The notes beneath the pieces were generated by a model. That model ran no database searches, was not told where the DNA came from, and saw nothing but the letters and a program-made list of their open reading frames with translations. A stretch of DNA of 64,000 nt, from positions 5,947,001-6,011,000 of the forward strand of contig NZ_CP096563.1 in assembly GCF_023221595.1 (NCBI RefSeq). The letters run 5' to 3'. This stretch comes from Rhodococcus qingshengii JCM 15477 (lineage in GTDB: Bacteria; Actinomycetota; Actinomycetes; Mycobacteriales; Mycobacteriaceae). The position numbers and the translations under genes are program-made. Positions 17,701-26,263 of the stretch are shown here, in pieces (position 1 is the stretch's first letter; every line of letters starts with the position of its first letter).

Positions 17701-20175
17701 GACATCACCCCGAAGTTGGCGTCGGGTGCCATGAGCCATGGCGCACTGAACGCTCCGGCGCACGAAGCCGTCGCGCACGGCACGAACATGGTCGGTGCGA
17801 TGTCCAACAGCGGCGAAGGCGGCGAACACCTTTCGCGCTACGACACGATTCGTGCATCGCGCATCAAGCAGTTTGCATCCGGACGCTTCGGAATCTGGGC
17901 GGGCTACCTCGCCGATCCGATGCTCGAAGAGATCGAGATCAAACTCGGCCAAGGCGCAAAACCCGGTGAGGGCGGGCAGCTTCCGGCCGCCAAGGTCACC
18001 GTCGACATCGCTGCCGCCCGCGGCGGAACGCCCGGGGTCGAACTGGTTTCGCCGCCGCCTCACCACGACACGTACTCCATCGAGGACCTCGCTCAGCTCA
18101 TCCACGACTGCAAGGCAGCTCGCATTCGGGTGATCGTGAAGTTGGTGTCCTCGGAAGGAATCGGCACCATCGCCGTCGGTGTCGCCAAGGCCGGCGCCGA
18201 CGTCATCAACGTCGCCGGAAATACCGGTGGCACCGGCGCAGCTTCGGTGACCAGCCTCAAATACGCGGGTCGTGCGGCCGAGGTCGGTATCGCGGAGGTC
18301 CATCAAGCTCTGTGTGCCAACGGCCTTCGCCAGAAAGTCGTTCTGCGATGCTCGGGCGCGCATCAGACCGGCAGCGACATCATCACTTCCGCCCTACTCG
18401 GCGCAGACAGCTTCGAGTTCGGTACGTCGGCGCTGATGATGATGGGCTGCGTCATGGCCAAGAACTGCAACATCAAGTGCCCCGCCGGTCTGACCACCAA
18501 CCCGGAACTGTTCGACGGCGATCCCCGCGCGATGGCGCAGTACCTTCTCAACATCGCTCACGAAACTCGGGAACTGCTCGCGAATCTGGGAATGCGGTCC
18601 CTTCAGGAAGCGCGGGGTCGAACGGATCTCCTGCATCTGCTCGATCACCCGTCTATTGTCGGCAATCTGAAGCTGGACGCGATGTTCGAGTCCGCCCCGG
18701 ACATCACCATCGACAATCCTGTGTACCTCGAACGTGAGTACGCGCTCGACGAGAAGATCATGGACGAGGTTCGTACGGTGTTCTTCAACCGTGGCGAGGC
18801 CTCGGTCGCCGTGTCCGGACCTGAATTCGCCGAAGGTGCACTGCACCTGGGTAACCGGAACAAGAGCGTCGGTGGTCAGTTGGCGATCGACCTCGAACGC
18901 GAACTCAACTACGGAGCGCCCGGCCTTCTCGCTCCGGGAGTACTCACCGACGAGCGTGGGCGACGCTACCTGGCGCCGGGCAGCGTGCGCGTCCTGACGA
19001 CCGGATCTGCGGGCCTGTCGTTCGGCGCATTCTGCAACGACGGCATGCACCTGGAACACACCGGGACATGTAACGACGGCGTAGGAAAGAGCATGAGCGG
19101 CGGCGTGATTGCCGTGCGCAGCCCAGGCGGCGGCTCCAGTGACGCCGGTGGAAACGTGTTGATCGGCAACTTCGCACTCTTCGGCGCCACCGGTGGACGA
19201 GTGTTCGTCGAAGGTGAAGCAGGCGATCGCTTCGCAGTTCGTAACTCCGGCGCCAGTGCTGTCGTAGAAGGTGTCGGAGACTTCGCCGGCGAGTACATGA
19301 CCAACGGTGCTGTCGTGAATCTCGGCGAGTTCGGCAAGGGTGTCGGCAACGGCATGAGCGGCGGGTTCTTCTACCAGTACGACCCTCGCGGCGAACTGGC
19401 ACTGCGAGCAAGTACCGATTCCGTACTGCTGGGTTCGATCACCGCTGCGACCGATCCTCTGGCCGCCGTCCACAACCACGCGGTACAACTCCTGCTCGAA
19501 CTGCATGTGGAAGCAACGGGATCCGCGCTCGGAACCCGACTACTCGAGAACTGGGAAGTCGAACAGCACTCGTTCGTCTACGCCATGCCCAAGGCATTGA
19601 TGCTTTACCAGGACAGCGATGCAATCCTGGCTGCGAAGTCGCACAAAGAGCTTCTCGAAGAATTGGCGTCCGCCATCGCAGCACGTCAGGTCCGCACGTT
19701 CAAACTCGCAGTGCGCGATGGGCGCCCCGCACTGAACGGAGCAGTCCCCGCCTATGGCGAGACCGATACCGCGACGATGTATGCGCTGCTCAGTGCGTAC
19801 ACCGTGCTTCACTTCGCACAACAACTCGCCGCCGCCCGCACGCCGGGTGCGTCCGGACCCGACGATCCAGCAGTGCAGAAGGCGGCCCGAAACCTGGTGC
19901 TGACCGAGGACTTCGCCCTCGTCCAGCACTTGGTCAAGTACTCGAAAGAGATTCTGGCCGACTACGACGACGAACAGTTGGCTGCGCTGATTGCAGCCAA
20001 GCGGGTCGACGACTACAAGCAGGCGCTGAGCCTACGCAACGTGTTGGCCATGGACAGCCCGGCGACGTACGGGTGGATTCTGTTTCAAGACAACAAGAAT
20101 CGGGACAAGCTCGGATCACTGCCGAACTTCGACGAACTGTTCGCTTCGCGCACGATCCCCGACCTGGTGTCCTGA
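14707..20175 (+). CDS. Glutamate synthase large-subunit-like protein (GltB-related, 1822 aa)
   Basis: The protein shares the full GltB plan. A short propeptide precedes the amidotransferase nucleophile C18 (DDKSSCGVGFI). The class II glutaminase domain carries FMAHNGELNTDKKNRL. A central domain and an FMN-binding synthase domain follow, with GAKPGEGGQLPAAKV, the cysteines C1248, C1254 and C1258, and CPAGLTTNPELFDG, then a GXGXG beta-helix (GDFAGEYMTNGAVV). Classical GltB has about 1500 residues; here about 190 residues from near 1634 form an extra C-terminal domain. The 3Fe-4S motif is CX5CX3C rather than the usual CX5CX4C. No GltD follows; a diflavin reductase gene comes 33 bases later. Start: GTG 14707 with GGGAGAAGG upstream. 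The iron-box promoter suggests a role in iron limitation rather than routine ammonia assimilation. Confidence 0.85.
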   Translation: MSTSIVGLYDPADDKSSCGVGFITRKDGVQTHDVLIKGREALCSVPHRGGMSSEGVGDGGGVSVDLSLRFFRKVTGRSDLRAGHFCVGNFFLPDNDAQHARAAALVERELLDRGFTTLAVRNVPVDDSAIRPAAIAHQLPIRQWIFEVPTPRPEPAVVDRLVHEALLAIEAIAYNTPALRGLYPLSLSARTQVLKGRLNSDEVIPYFRDLVDPDHAVHTMYFHTRFSTNTDPHPTMAQPFRFMAHNGELNTDKKNRLSEAAVASAKRRAIVRPPGQSDSCRLDQTLEARVIEDSVDLVTAVVSMTPPAWENDTTLSPAVRAMFEYFSLYEEKNDGPAALVFGDGTIIGARLDRLGLRPLRTIETHDYVCAFSEAGQIAFAPETVIHRGRVEAGGMLYFDHRDRHTYTAREALEKIAAQRDYRSLLEQSRILIEDIPAVPAEKVSSPTRYNGTFEVHQRYMAYSLDQESFKFLMDPMLTHGAEKVSAMGYGNAINAFSDREGGVARYFSQRFAQVTNPPLDSIREADGMTLRVALGAKMSPGQGKQIVIASPILGHLDMLKIREQNHTPHRRFEMLYPAEGDAQAMVDAMTALGDAVVAFAAEQGGIAVLTDRHVSHERATLPAIMVVGALNQRLIDAGLRLRVSLIVESGQIESSHHVAAALGFGASAVYPLSVQLRAEEKFAADPDAAFRRFAKAAEKSLMKTMGRVGLCTVESYIGGEFFEPNFLDTSDPVLRQWFPNMKSPVGGVGFDTVAVTSKQWHERASAVGGEKDLPLLGLFKERADGAGHSFGTTAVRKYVELTEEKIAFDSPSGTEQFEALRLLPLGRLDDAFRLDAGAYRATSFDRLTTEQIDDFDITAGYRDFSTVMAAERSRRPAALRDVISVPGDVTFAVTTAEFTDQISRFSVRGNKTIVMRGIRCESAADGRYTLSLDGPLADDTARVVALGDALSVAFADDVTIEATDPDLVLNATGIAAEFLSKLRVAPAGVPLSEVQSASDITPKLASGAMSHGALNAPAHEAVAHGTNMVGAMSNSGEGGEHLSRYDTIRASRIKQFASGRFGIWAGYLADPMLEEIEIKLGQGAKPGEGGQLPAAKVTVDIAAARGGTPGVELVSPPPHHDTYSIEDLAQLIHDCKAARIRVIVKLVSSEGIGTIAVGVAKAGADVINVAGNTGGTGAASVTSLKYAGRAAEVGIAEVHQALCANGLRQKVVLRCSGAHQTGSDIITSALLGADSFEFGTSALMMMGCVMAKNCNIKCPAGLTTNPELFDGDPRAMAQYLLNIAHETRELLANLGMRSLQEARGRTDLLHLLDHPSIVGNLKLDAMFESAPDITIDNPVYLEREYALDEKIMDEVRTVFFNRGEASVAVSGPEFAEGALHLGNRNKSVGGQLAIDLERELNYGAPGLLAPGVLTDERGRRYLAPGSVRVLTTGSAGLSFGAFCNDGMHLEHTGTCNDGVGKSMSGGVIAVRSPGGGSSDAGGNVLIGNFALFGATGGRVFVEGEAGDRFAVRNSGASAVVEGVGDFAGEYMTNGAVVNLGEFGKGVGNGMSGGFFYQYDPRGELALRASTDSVLLGSITAATDPLAAVHNHAVQLLLELHVEATGSALGTRLLENWEVEQHSFVYAMPKALMLYQDSDAILAAKSHKELLEELASAIAARQVRTFKLAVRDGRPALNGAVPAYGETDTATMYALLSAYTVLHFAQQLAAARTPGASGPDDPAVQKAARNLVLTEDFALVQHLVKYSKEILADYDDEQLAALIAAKRVDDYKQALSLRNVLAMDSPATYGWILFQDNKNRDKLGSLPNFDELFASRTIPDLVS

Positions 20176-20208
20176 CCTCCTCCCCCGAAAGTAGGTGAGC
20201 TTCAAATC

Positions 20209-21981
20209 ATGGAAATCCCGTACATCCCCGAATACGCACCGTTCACCGGCGACCAGCGCGCGTGGCTTTCCGGATTCCTGGCCGGTCTACACTCGCGAAC
20301 TGTCATGTCCGGTCAAACCGGTACTGCAACAGCGACAGTGGAGAGAGCTGCCGGCGCAGCCGTGCACATCCTTTACGGAAGTCAGACCGGCAACGCGGAG
20401 TCCTTGACTGAAGACGCAGCCGCAGCTGCTCGTGCCCACGGTCTCGAACCACTTGTCGCGGGTCTGGACACCGTGGATATCAATGCACTTTCCGCCATGC
20501 GCCGGGTGCTCGTCATCACCTCCACCTACGGCGAGGGCGAGATGCCCGACAACGCGCAGCTGTTCTGGGATGCAGTCGAATCCGAGAGTGCGCCCCGGCT
20601 GGAGGGTCTCTACTTCGGAGTACTCGCACTCGGTGACACCAGCTACGACGGGTACTGCCAGTCGGGAAAGAACATCGACGCCCGCTTCGAAGCGCTCGGC
20701 GGGACCCGGGTTGTCGACCGCACCGATTGCGACGTCGACTACGAGGATCCGGCGGCCGAGTGGATCGTTCGGGCCGTCGCTGCGGTGGCCGGTGTCGACG
20801 GTGATGCGGGGGCCGCTGCCTCGCCGGTTGCGCCCGCTCAGACGAAGACCAAGTCCCAGTGGACTCGCAAGAACCCCTATCCTGCAACCGTCCTCGCCAA
20901 CCGGCTGTTGTCCGGCGAGGACTCAGCCAAGGAAGTCCGCCACTTCACCTTTGCGCTCGGCGAGGACGGTCTGGACTACGAGGCCGGAGATGGATTGGGC
21001 ATCCGCCCGATCAACGACCCCGCCCTCGTCGAGGCGATCATCCATCAGCTCGGTGTCAGCGGCGATTATGTGGTTACCGCGAAAGACGGCTCGTCCGCAC
21101 CGTTGGACCAGGTGTTGACCAGCGACTACGAGATCTCCATTCCCTCGCGCGATTTGATCGAAGACATCGCCCGACGCAGCGGCGACGCCGAACTGCAGCA
21201 TATTCTCGACACGGAAGATCGGGAAGCGCTCGATGCGTGGCTGTGGGGCAAGGACGTTCTCGATCTCCTCCAGTTGGACAACAGCATTCGCCTGAATCCC
21301 GAGGATCTGCTTACACTTCTTCGCCCGCTGCAACATCGGGTCTATTCGATCTCCTCCAGCCCGCTGGCCCACGACGGCACCGTCCATCTGACGGTAGCGA
21401 GTGTGCGCTACCGCTCGGGCGAGCGGGACCGCGGCGGCGTCTGCTCGACGTACCTGGCGGACCGCGTAGGCGAGGGCGATCGGGTCGGAGTTTTTGTCTC
21501 CAAGAATAATTCGTTCCGCCTACCAGCCGATGACGCTGTTCCCGTCGTGATGATCGGCCCCGGAACCGGCATCGCACCCTTCCGCGCTTTCCTGCACGAG
21601 CGTCGCGCGCGCAACGCGTCGGGGCAGAATTGGCTCTTCTTCGGCGATCAGCATCAGTCGAGCGACTTCATCTACGAGGACGAGTTGAACGGGCTGACCC
21701 GTGACGGTGTCCTGACTCGCCTCGATCTGGCCTTCTCGCGCGATCAGTCCGAGAAGATCTACGTCCAGACTCGTATGCGCGAGCAGGGCCGAGACTTGTT
21801 CGACTGGCTCGAAAACGGTGCGCACATGTACGTCTGCGGCGACGCCACTCGGATGGCAAAGGACGTCGACGACGCATTGCACGAGGTCGTCGCCGAGCAC
21901 GGTGGGTTGGATGCGGACGCCGCCGAGGATTACGTCAACAACCTCAAACGATCGAAGCGGTACCTAAGGGATGTCTACTGA
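20209..21981 (+). CDS. NADPH diflavin reductase (CysJ / sulfite reductase flavoprotein alpha type)
   Basis: The 590-residue reductase should pass electrons from NADPH through FAD to FMN and on to a partner. After an N-terminal segment (IPEYAPFTGDQRAWLSGFLA), the flavodoxin domain spans about 45-195 (ILYGSQTGNAE, STYGEGEMPDN, LALGDTSYDGYCQSGK). A linker and FAD domain follow (HRVYSISSSP), then the NADPH domain (GPGTGIAPFRAFLHERR, YVCGDATRMAKDVDDALH), ending in Tyr. No sulfite reductase hemoprotein gene is near. Its place between the GltB-like and HemS-like genes makes either the likely electron acceptor. It overlaps the next gene by 11 bases. Confidence 0.92.
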   Translation: MEIPYIPEYAPFTGDQRAWLSGFLAGLHSRTVMSGQTGTATATVERAAGAAVHILYGSQTGNAESLTEDAAAAARAHGLEPLVAGLDTVDINALSAMRRVLVITSTYGEGEMPDNAQLFWDAVESESAPRLEGLYFGVLALGDTSYDGYCQSGKNIDARFEALGGTRVVDRTDCDVDYEDPAAEWIVRAVAAVAGVDGDAGAAASPVAPAQTKTKSQWTRKNPYPATVLANRLLSGEDSAKEVRHFTFALGEDGLDYEAGDGLGIRPINDPALVEAIIHQLGVSGDYVVTAKDGSSAPLDQVLTSDYEISIPSRDLIEDIARRSGDAELQHILDTEDREALDAWLWGKDVLDLLQLDNSIRLNPEDLLTLLRPLQHRVYSISSSPLAHDGTVHLTVASVRYRSGERDRGGVCSTYLADRVGEGDRVGVFVSKNNSFRLPADDAVPVVMIGPGTGIAPFRAFLHERRARNASGQNWLFFGDQHQSSDFIYEDELNGLTRDGVLTRLDLAFSRDQSEKIYVQTRMREQGRDLFDWLENGAHMYVCGDATRMAKDVDDALHEVVAEHGGLDADAAEDYVNNLKRSKRYLRDVY

Positions 21982-22897
21982 GATGTGCCCGCACCGTGGC
22001 GAATGTCGTTGCGCAGCTTTGGCACGCATGTCGGACCTGGACGCACTGCTTGCGCGTCCAGGATTCCGCGGCGGACTGATCGACACCGCACCTGAGGTAG
22101 TCGGCAAAATGTTGCCGCTCTTGGACGACACGGTAGCAATCACCGTCGCAGGCCCGGTGGCTGTCAACGACTCGGGCAAGTACTCCGTTCCGACAGTTCC
22201 CGGCGATCCGTTGGTCTGCGCGCCCGGGCTCGTCTCTCTGCGTTTGAACGTTGCCTCCCTCGGCTCGGTGGTGACCACGGAAGCAGAGCAGCACATACCG
22301 CCGACGCTCCGCATGTTCGACATCCACGGATCAAGTTCACACACCACGTATTTGACCCCGGCCTCGGATCGTCTCGCCTTCGAAGCGATGCGAACTGCGC
22401 CGAGCACTGCGAGGGAAACAAGCCGTCCCATCCAGACGTCGAATACGCCCGCATTCTGGGCCCAGGCCGATCAGCTGACACAGCTCGACTTCATCCTCGC
22501 GGACGGCGGCAGCGAACGTCGTAGCGGCCTGGTCGCTCTGGGCGCCCTCGGTTACCGGCGAGTCGATCCTCACCTCATGGCTGCCGGGATGGAGCACCTG
22601 TCCTACCACCAACTGCCCGTCACGACCGTCGTCGCCGGGAACGGATGCCTGCAGATCCACCGTGGTGACCTCGACGCCGCAGCCATGTTCGGCGGGACAT
22701 TGACTCTAGCCTCGGACACCTGCCGGACGATGATCGACCTGAATGGTGTCTCGGAGTGCTGGCTGACCCGCACCCACGGCGTTCACGGCCTGACCAGCTC
22801 GATCGAGATGTACGACTTCCGCCGCAAATGCGTGGCAGTCTTCACCCAAACGGTCCAACCGAACCCGCAGTCATGGGCGTGTGGGAAGACGTCATGA
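21971..22897 (+). CDS. HemS/HmuS-like heme utilisation protein
   Basis: The 308-residue soluble protein appears to contain the two repeated halves of HemS/HmuS/ChuS hemin-degrading factors. In the first, VSLRLNVASLGSVV and PTLRMFDIHGSSSHTTYL correspond to the HemS pattern SLQFFDxxGxAVHKxYL. In the second, PVTTVVAGNGCLQIHRGDL and ECWLTRTHGVHGLTSSIEMY correspond to GNRGCIQIHSGPV and WxVRKPTxDGxVTSxExFD. Those family patterns are recalled, not searched. The protein is diverged and I cannot assign the heme-ligand His. The start ATG overlaps the reductase gene by 11 bases, so the two are coupled, and the reductase could feed electrons to heme breakdown. A role in iron or heme use fits the iron-box operon. 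Confidence 0.65.
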   Translation: MSTEMCPHRGECRCAALARMSDLDALLARPGFRGGLIDTAPEVVGKMLPLLDDTVAITVAGPVAVNDSGKYSVPTVPGDPLVCAPGLVSLRLNVASLGSVVTTEAEQHIPPTLRMFDIHGSSSHTTYLTPASDRLAFEAMRTAPSTARETSRPIQTSNTPAFWAQADQLTQLDFILADGGSERRSGLVALGALGYRRVDPHLMAAGMEHLSYHQLPVTTVVAGNGCLQIHRGDLDAAAMFGGTLTLASDTCRTMIDLNGVSECWLTRTHGVHGLTSSIEMYDFRRKCVAVFTQTVQPNPQSWACGKTS

Positions 22898-22986
22898 ATT
22901 CCATCTCGGCCGCATCCTGACACCGACGGATGCTGGGCAAGTGTAAGAAATCGGCGTACGGCGATAACCACATGGAGCCATCGACC

Positions 22987-22998
22987 CCTAACCTTAGG
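22987..22998. promoter_or_regulatory. Possible partial iron box before the ABC pair
   Basis: The palindromic element CCTAA-CC-TTAGG resembles halves of an IdeR site but reaches only about half of the 19-base consensus in any alignment I tried. The 152-base gap between 22897 and 23050 otherwise shows only a ribosome site (AAGGAG, ending 11 bases before the start). It may carry a second, iron-responsive promoter. Confidence 0.3.
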
Positions 22999-23049
22999 TC
23001 TCGGTCATTTGTCGTGCCTGCACCCTGAAGCTGATTCAAGGAGTTATCC

Positions 23050-24681
23050 ATGCCCCGCCCTCTCGTCGAACCGTCGCTGGTCCCGGCCTTGCGCCCGGCG
23101 CTGCCTGCATTGGCTGCCGGGGTCGTCGCGGCCGCAGCGTCGGGGGTCGCGATGCTCGGGGCGCTCTGGTGCGTCGTGCAACTCATCGGTGAACCGTCGA
23201 TGACTTGGGCCGGGTGGGCATGTGCGCTATGGCTCGTGGGCGTCGCGCTCGCTGCCACATCGTCGTGGCTCTCGCACCACGCGGAATCGCTTTTCGAGGC
23301 CAGGCTTCGCCGCCAACTCGCAGCCCACCTCGTTCGCCTACCGGCAAGCACGCTGTCCCGCTACAGCGGAGACGCGCTGAGGAGGCTCGTTTCGGACGAC
23401 ATCTCGGCGCTGCACCATATGACTGCGCACCTACCGGCCGAGTTCGCCACACTCATCGTGGTCCCCGCGGTCACGATCGCGGCGTTGGTTGCCTCAGCCG
23501 GCCCCGTGGCGCTTCTCGCTCTGGCTCCCGGCATCGTGGCAGCTCTGTTCTACCTGGTCGTGATCCCCCGAATGGCCGCTCGGCACAGCGCCGAAAGTGC
23601 AGATGTCATGGGCGACATCGTGACTGCCGTGGACGACTATGCCCGCGGCATCCGCGTCTGCCGGATCTACGGCGCGCAGACCGGCGCTGCCGCCGACTAT
23701 GCAGAATCGACAGCACGGTTCACCCGGGGAATGCAGGAGCGCGTTCGACTCGTGGCTACCCCTGCGGCCGTCGCCGTTGCCCTCATGCAGGCGACAGCGA
23801 CGTTCGCGATCGCCTATGCCGTCGGATTTCACTGGGATGCAACGACGTTGGCCGCCACCATTCTCTTCAGCCTCGCAATCGTGACACCGGCCCTGCGACT
23901 CGGGCACGGCCTCGACTACGTCGCGGCTGGACGCTCTGCTGCGGTCCGGCTCGCCACTGCCCTGAACGAACCCACTCTCCCTGCCGGTGAAGCACTCACC
24001 GTTCCGGCGGCGAGTCCCTCCGACCACCTGGAGATCGTCGACCTGACTGTCACGATCACGGACCGCAGAGTCGTCGACGGCGTCACGCATGCATTCCGCC
24101 CAGCCGCGATCACTGCGATCACGGGACCGAGTGGAGCGGGCAAGTCGACGCTCCTGAAAGCATTGGCCGGCTTCGAGATCCCGGAACTGGGTACCGTCCG
24201 CTACGCAGGTCGTAGCATCACCGCGATCGACGAGAACCTGCGGCCACCGTCCGTTCTGCTCACACCCCAGGGCGCAGACGTGTTACCTGCCACGGTGCGC
24301 GAGAACATCGCGCTGGCCGCCCCCGATGCAACGGACGCGGAATACACCGCCGCACTACGCCGGGCACAGATCGACGTCAGCCTCGATGCCGACGCCACTT
24401 CACTCTCCGGAGGAGAACGTCAGCGCGTCGGGCTTGCTCGGGTGTTCCTCTCGCCCGCAGCAGTACTGCTGCTCGACGAGCCGACCAGTGCACTCGACGA
24501 TCGCACGGCCGCCGAACTGCTGAAGGAATTGCGACACCTCGCACATGACGAAGGAAAGACGATTGTGATCGTCACCCACGACCCCGCTCTTGCAGACGAT
24601 GCCGACGATCGACTCGACCTCGGCGGTCGAAACGTGAACGACGCTGCCTCGCACAGTGCAGCCCTGACTGGAGCCGAATAA
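23050..24681 (+). CDS. ABC transporter permease/ATP-binding half, siderophore-importer-like (IrtA/YbtP type)
   Basis: The 543-residue fusion has an N-terminal six-helix membrane domain (to about 300) and a C-terminal ATPase. The ATPase has Walker A GPSGAGKST near 364, signature LSGGERQRVGLAR near 455 and Walker B AVLLLDEPTSALDD. Exporter-fold half-transporters of this shape also include the siderophore importers IrtAB and YbtPQ. The iron-related neighbours (siderophore-binding protein, siderophore-interacting flavoprotein, AraC regulator and iron boxes) favour import. A CydDC-like or drug-export role is possible. It overlaps its partner gene by one base. Confidence 0.82.
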   Translation: MPRPLVEPSLVPALRPALPALAAGVVAAAASGVAMLGALWCVVQLIGEPSMTWAGWACALWLVGVALAATSSWLSHHAESLFEARLRRQLAAHLVRLPASTLSRYSGDALRRLVSDDISALHHMTAHLPAEFATLIVVPAVTIAALVASAGPVALLALAPGIVAALFYLVVIPRMAARHSAESADVMGDIVTAVDDYARGIRVCRIYGAQTGAAADYAESTARFTRGMQERVRLVATPAAVAVALMQATATFAIAYAVGFHWDATTLAATILFSLAIVTPALRLGHGLDYVAAGRSAAVRLATALNEPTLPAGEALTVPAASPSDHLEIVDLTVTITDRRVVDGVTHAFRPAAITAITGPSGAGKSTLLKALAGFEIPELGTVRYAGRSITAIDENLRPPSVLLTPQGADVLPATVRENIALAAPDATDAEYTAALRRAQIDVSLDADATSLSGGERQRVGLARVFLSPAAVLLLDEPTSALDDRTAAELLKELRHLAHDEGKTIVIVTHDPALADDADDRLDLGGRNVNDAASHSAALTGAE

Positions 24682-26228
24682 TGAACAGCGCCAATGTAGC
24701 CCGACGACGCTTGATCACCATCGGACTCGGTTGGGTGTCCGTCGCTGTCCTCGAGGCGATCGCGTACACCACCCTCGCGCTCTCGATCGCTGATCACCGG
24801 TCGCCGGTTCTCGTCCTGGCCACGGCCACCATCGCTCTATTCGTGACCGTCCTGGTCTCGCGGGGCGGTTACTTCACCGGGGCTCGACTCGTCGGCGATC
24901 TCTACGACGCTCTCGGCGATGCCTTCGCCCGTGCGAAACTGTCCTGGTTCACCGACGACAACCGGGCACTGCTCGCCACCGTCGCCGGGCGCGGGATCCC
25001 GTCGCTGATGAGTGTTCCCGCGCACCAACTTCAGACCTTCCTGGTTGCACCGCTGATCCCGCTGCTCCTGCTTCCTGGGATCGCGGTCGTCGCGGGGCCA
25101 GGTGTCATGCTGCTCGTCGGTGGACTGCTCGCCGTGTCGCTCGCCGCTCAGACGCTGGCCCAGCGTGCGCTCAGCCGAGCGGACGAGCGCCGACACGAAG
25201 CCGAGCTCGCAGCAACTCAGTCGACACTCGAACTCACCGATCATCTCGAATTACTGCGTACGGCAGCCGGTCCCACACGTTCCATCGAACGAATCGAGCG
25301 AAGCTGGCGGAATCAGGAAGCCGCGCTTGCACGGACAAATCTCGCCGCGGCACCAGCGACATTCATCTCGGCGATCGCCACCATTGTGCCGTTGGCAGGT
25401 GCAGTGATTTTCCTCGCTGCCACCGGATTCGACGATCCCGCAGCCGCTCTCGCCCTCGTCATCCTCACCGCCCGCGCCGCTGCGCCGCTCGACGAACTCG
25501 CCCTGGCCGGAATCGGAGTCAACGAGCTGCGCGCAACGGTTCGCGACTACCGCACAGCGACTTCGGCTCCCGCACTGGCCGAGCCCGCACCCCGGGACGC
25601 CGCGCGCCCTGTTGGAACTGACATCGAGGTCGCCGGGGTAGACCACGCTCCGGTTCTGCGCGGCATCACCGCGAAGATCCCCGCGGGTGGGCGAGTTCTC
25701 GTCGCAGGACGCTCGGGTACGGGGAAAAGCACACTTCTCGGGCTGCTCATGCGCTTCGATGATCCTGACCAAGGCAGCGTCACTCTGGGCGGAGTTTCAC
25801 TGCGCGACTTGCCCTACGACGACCTGGCGGCACACATCGGCTACGTGCCGCAGGACCCACTCGTGTTCTCGGGCACCCTCGGGGAGAACATCGGACTTGG
25901 AAGACCGGGCGCTACCGAAACCGAGATCGAGGACGCCGCCAGGCGCGCTGCCCTCGGCGCCGTTCTCGACCGCTCGACGCTCGGCATTCATCAGGACATC
26001 GGACACCAGGGTGCCGCTCTCTCCGGTGGCGAACGTCAGCGGGTGGCGATCGCTCGCGCCTTCCTCAAAGACGCTCCCGTCCTGGTTCTCGACGAAGCCA
26101 CCTCGGCCCTCGACGAGGCCACCGAGCGCCGTATCGCCGGCGCCGTGCGGGAATTGGCGGCCACCGTCTTCGTCGTCACCCACCGTGACCCCGCCATCTG
26201 GGAGCCCACCCGCACGATCACGCTGTGA
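24681..26228 (+). CDS. ABC transporter permease/ATP-binding half, partner (IrtB/YbtQ type)
   Basis: The 515-residue second half has the same plan: about six membrane helices (first YTTLALSIADHRSPVLVLA, then FVTVLVSRGGYFTGARL) and an ATPase with Walker A AGRSGTGKST, signature LSGGERQRVAIAR and Walker B VLVLDEATSALDE. Its ATPase site looks complete, so the heterodimer probably has two active sites. It starts at ATG overlapping the stop of the first half. The convergent MarR-like gene lies 35 bases downstream. Confidence 0.85.
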   Translation: MNSANVARRRLITIGLGWVSVAVLEAIAYTTLALSIADHRSPVLVLATATIALFVTVLVSRGGYFTGARLVGDLYDALGDAFARAKLSWFTDDNRALLATVAGRGIPSLMSVPAHQLQTFLVAPLIPLLLLPGIAVVAGPGVMLLVGGLLAVSLAAQTLAQRALSRADERRHEAELAATQSTLELTDHLELLRTAAGPTRSIERIERSWRNQEAALARTNLAAAPATFISAIATIVPLAGAVIFLAATGFDDPAAALALVILTARAAAPLDELALAGIGVNELRATVRDYRTATSAPALAEPAPRDAARPVGTDIEVAGVDHAPVLRGITAKIPAGGRVLVAGRSGTGKSTLLGLLMRFDDPDQGSVTLGGVSLRDLPYDDLAAHIGYVPQDPLVFSGTLGENIGLGRPGATETEIEDAARRAALGAVLDRSTLGIHQDIGHQGAALSGGERQRVAIARAFLKDAPVLVLDEATSALDEATERRIAGAVRELAATVFVVTHRDPAIWEPTRTITL

Positions 26229-26263
26229 TATTGGTTGCCCCGCGGCCGGCTGTACATCTCGAA

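Noticed and set aside
17170..19506. Two long minus-strand frames (about 397 and 370 codons) inside the GltB-like gene
   Set aside because: Both lie opposite conserved FMN and GXGXG domains, show no motifs and have unnatural composition.
20209..21981. Assimilatory sulfite reductase flavoprotein partnered with CysI
   Set aside because: No cysI or sulfate-assimilation gene is near, and the operon is led by an iron box and a GltB-like gene. The fold assignment stands; the pathway does not.
23050..26228. CydDC-type exporter for cytochrome bd assembly
   Set aside because: No cydAB genes are present and the neighbours concern iron and siderophores. It remains an alternative but not the preferred one.
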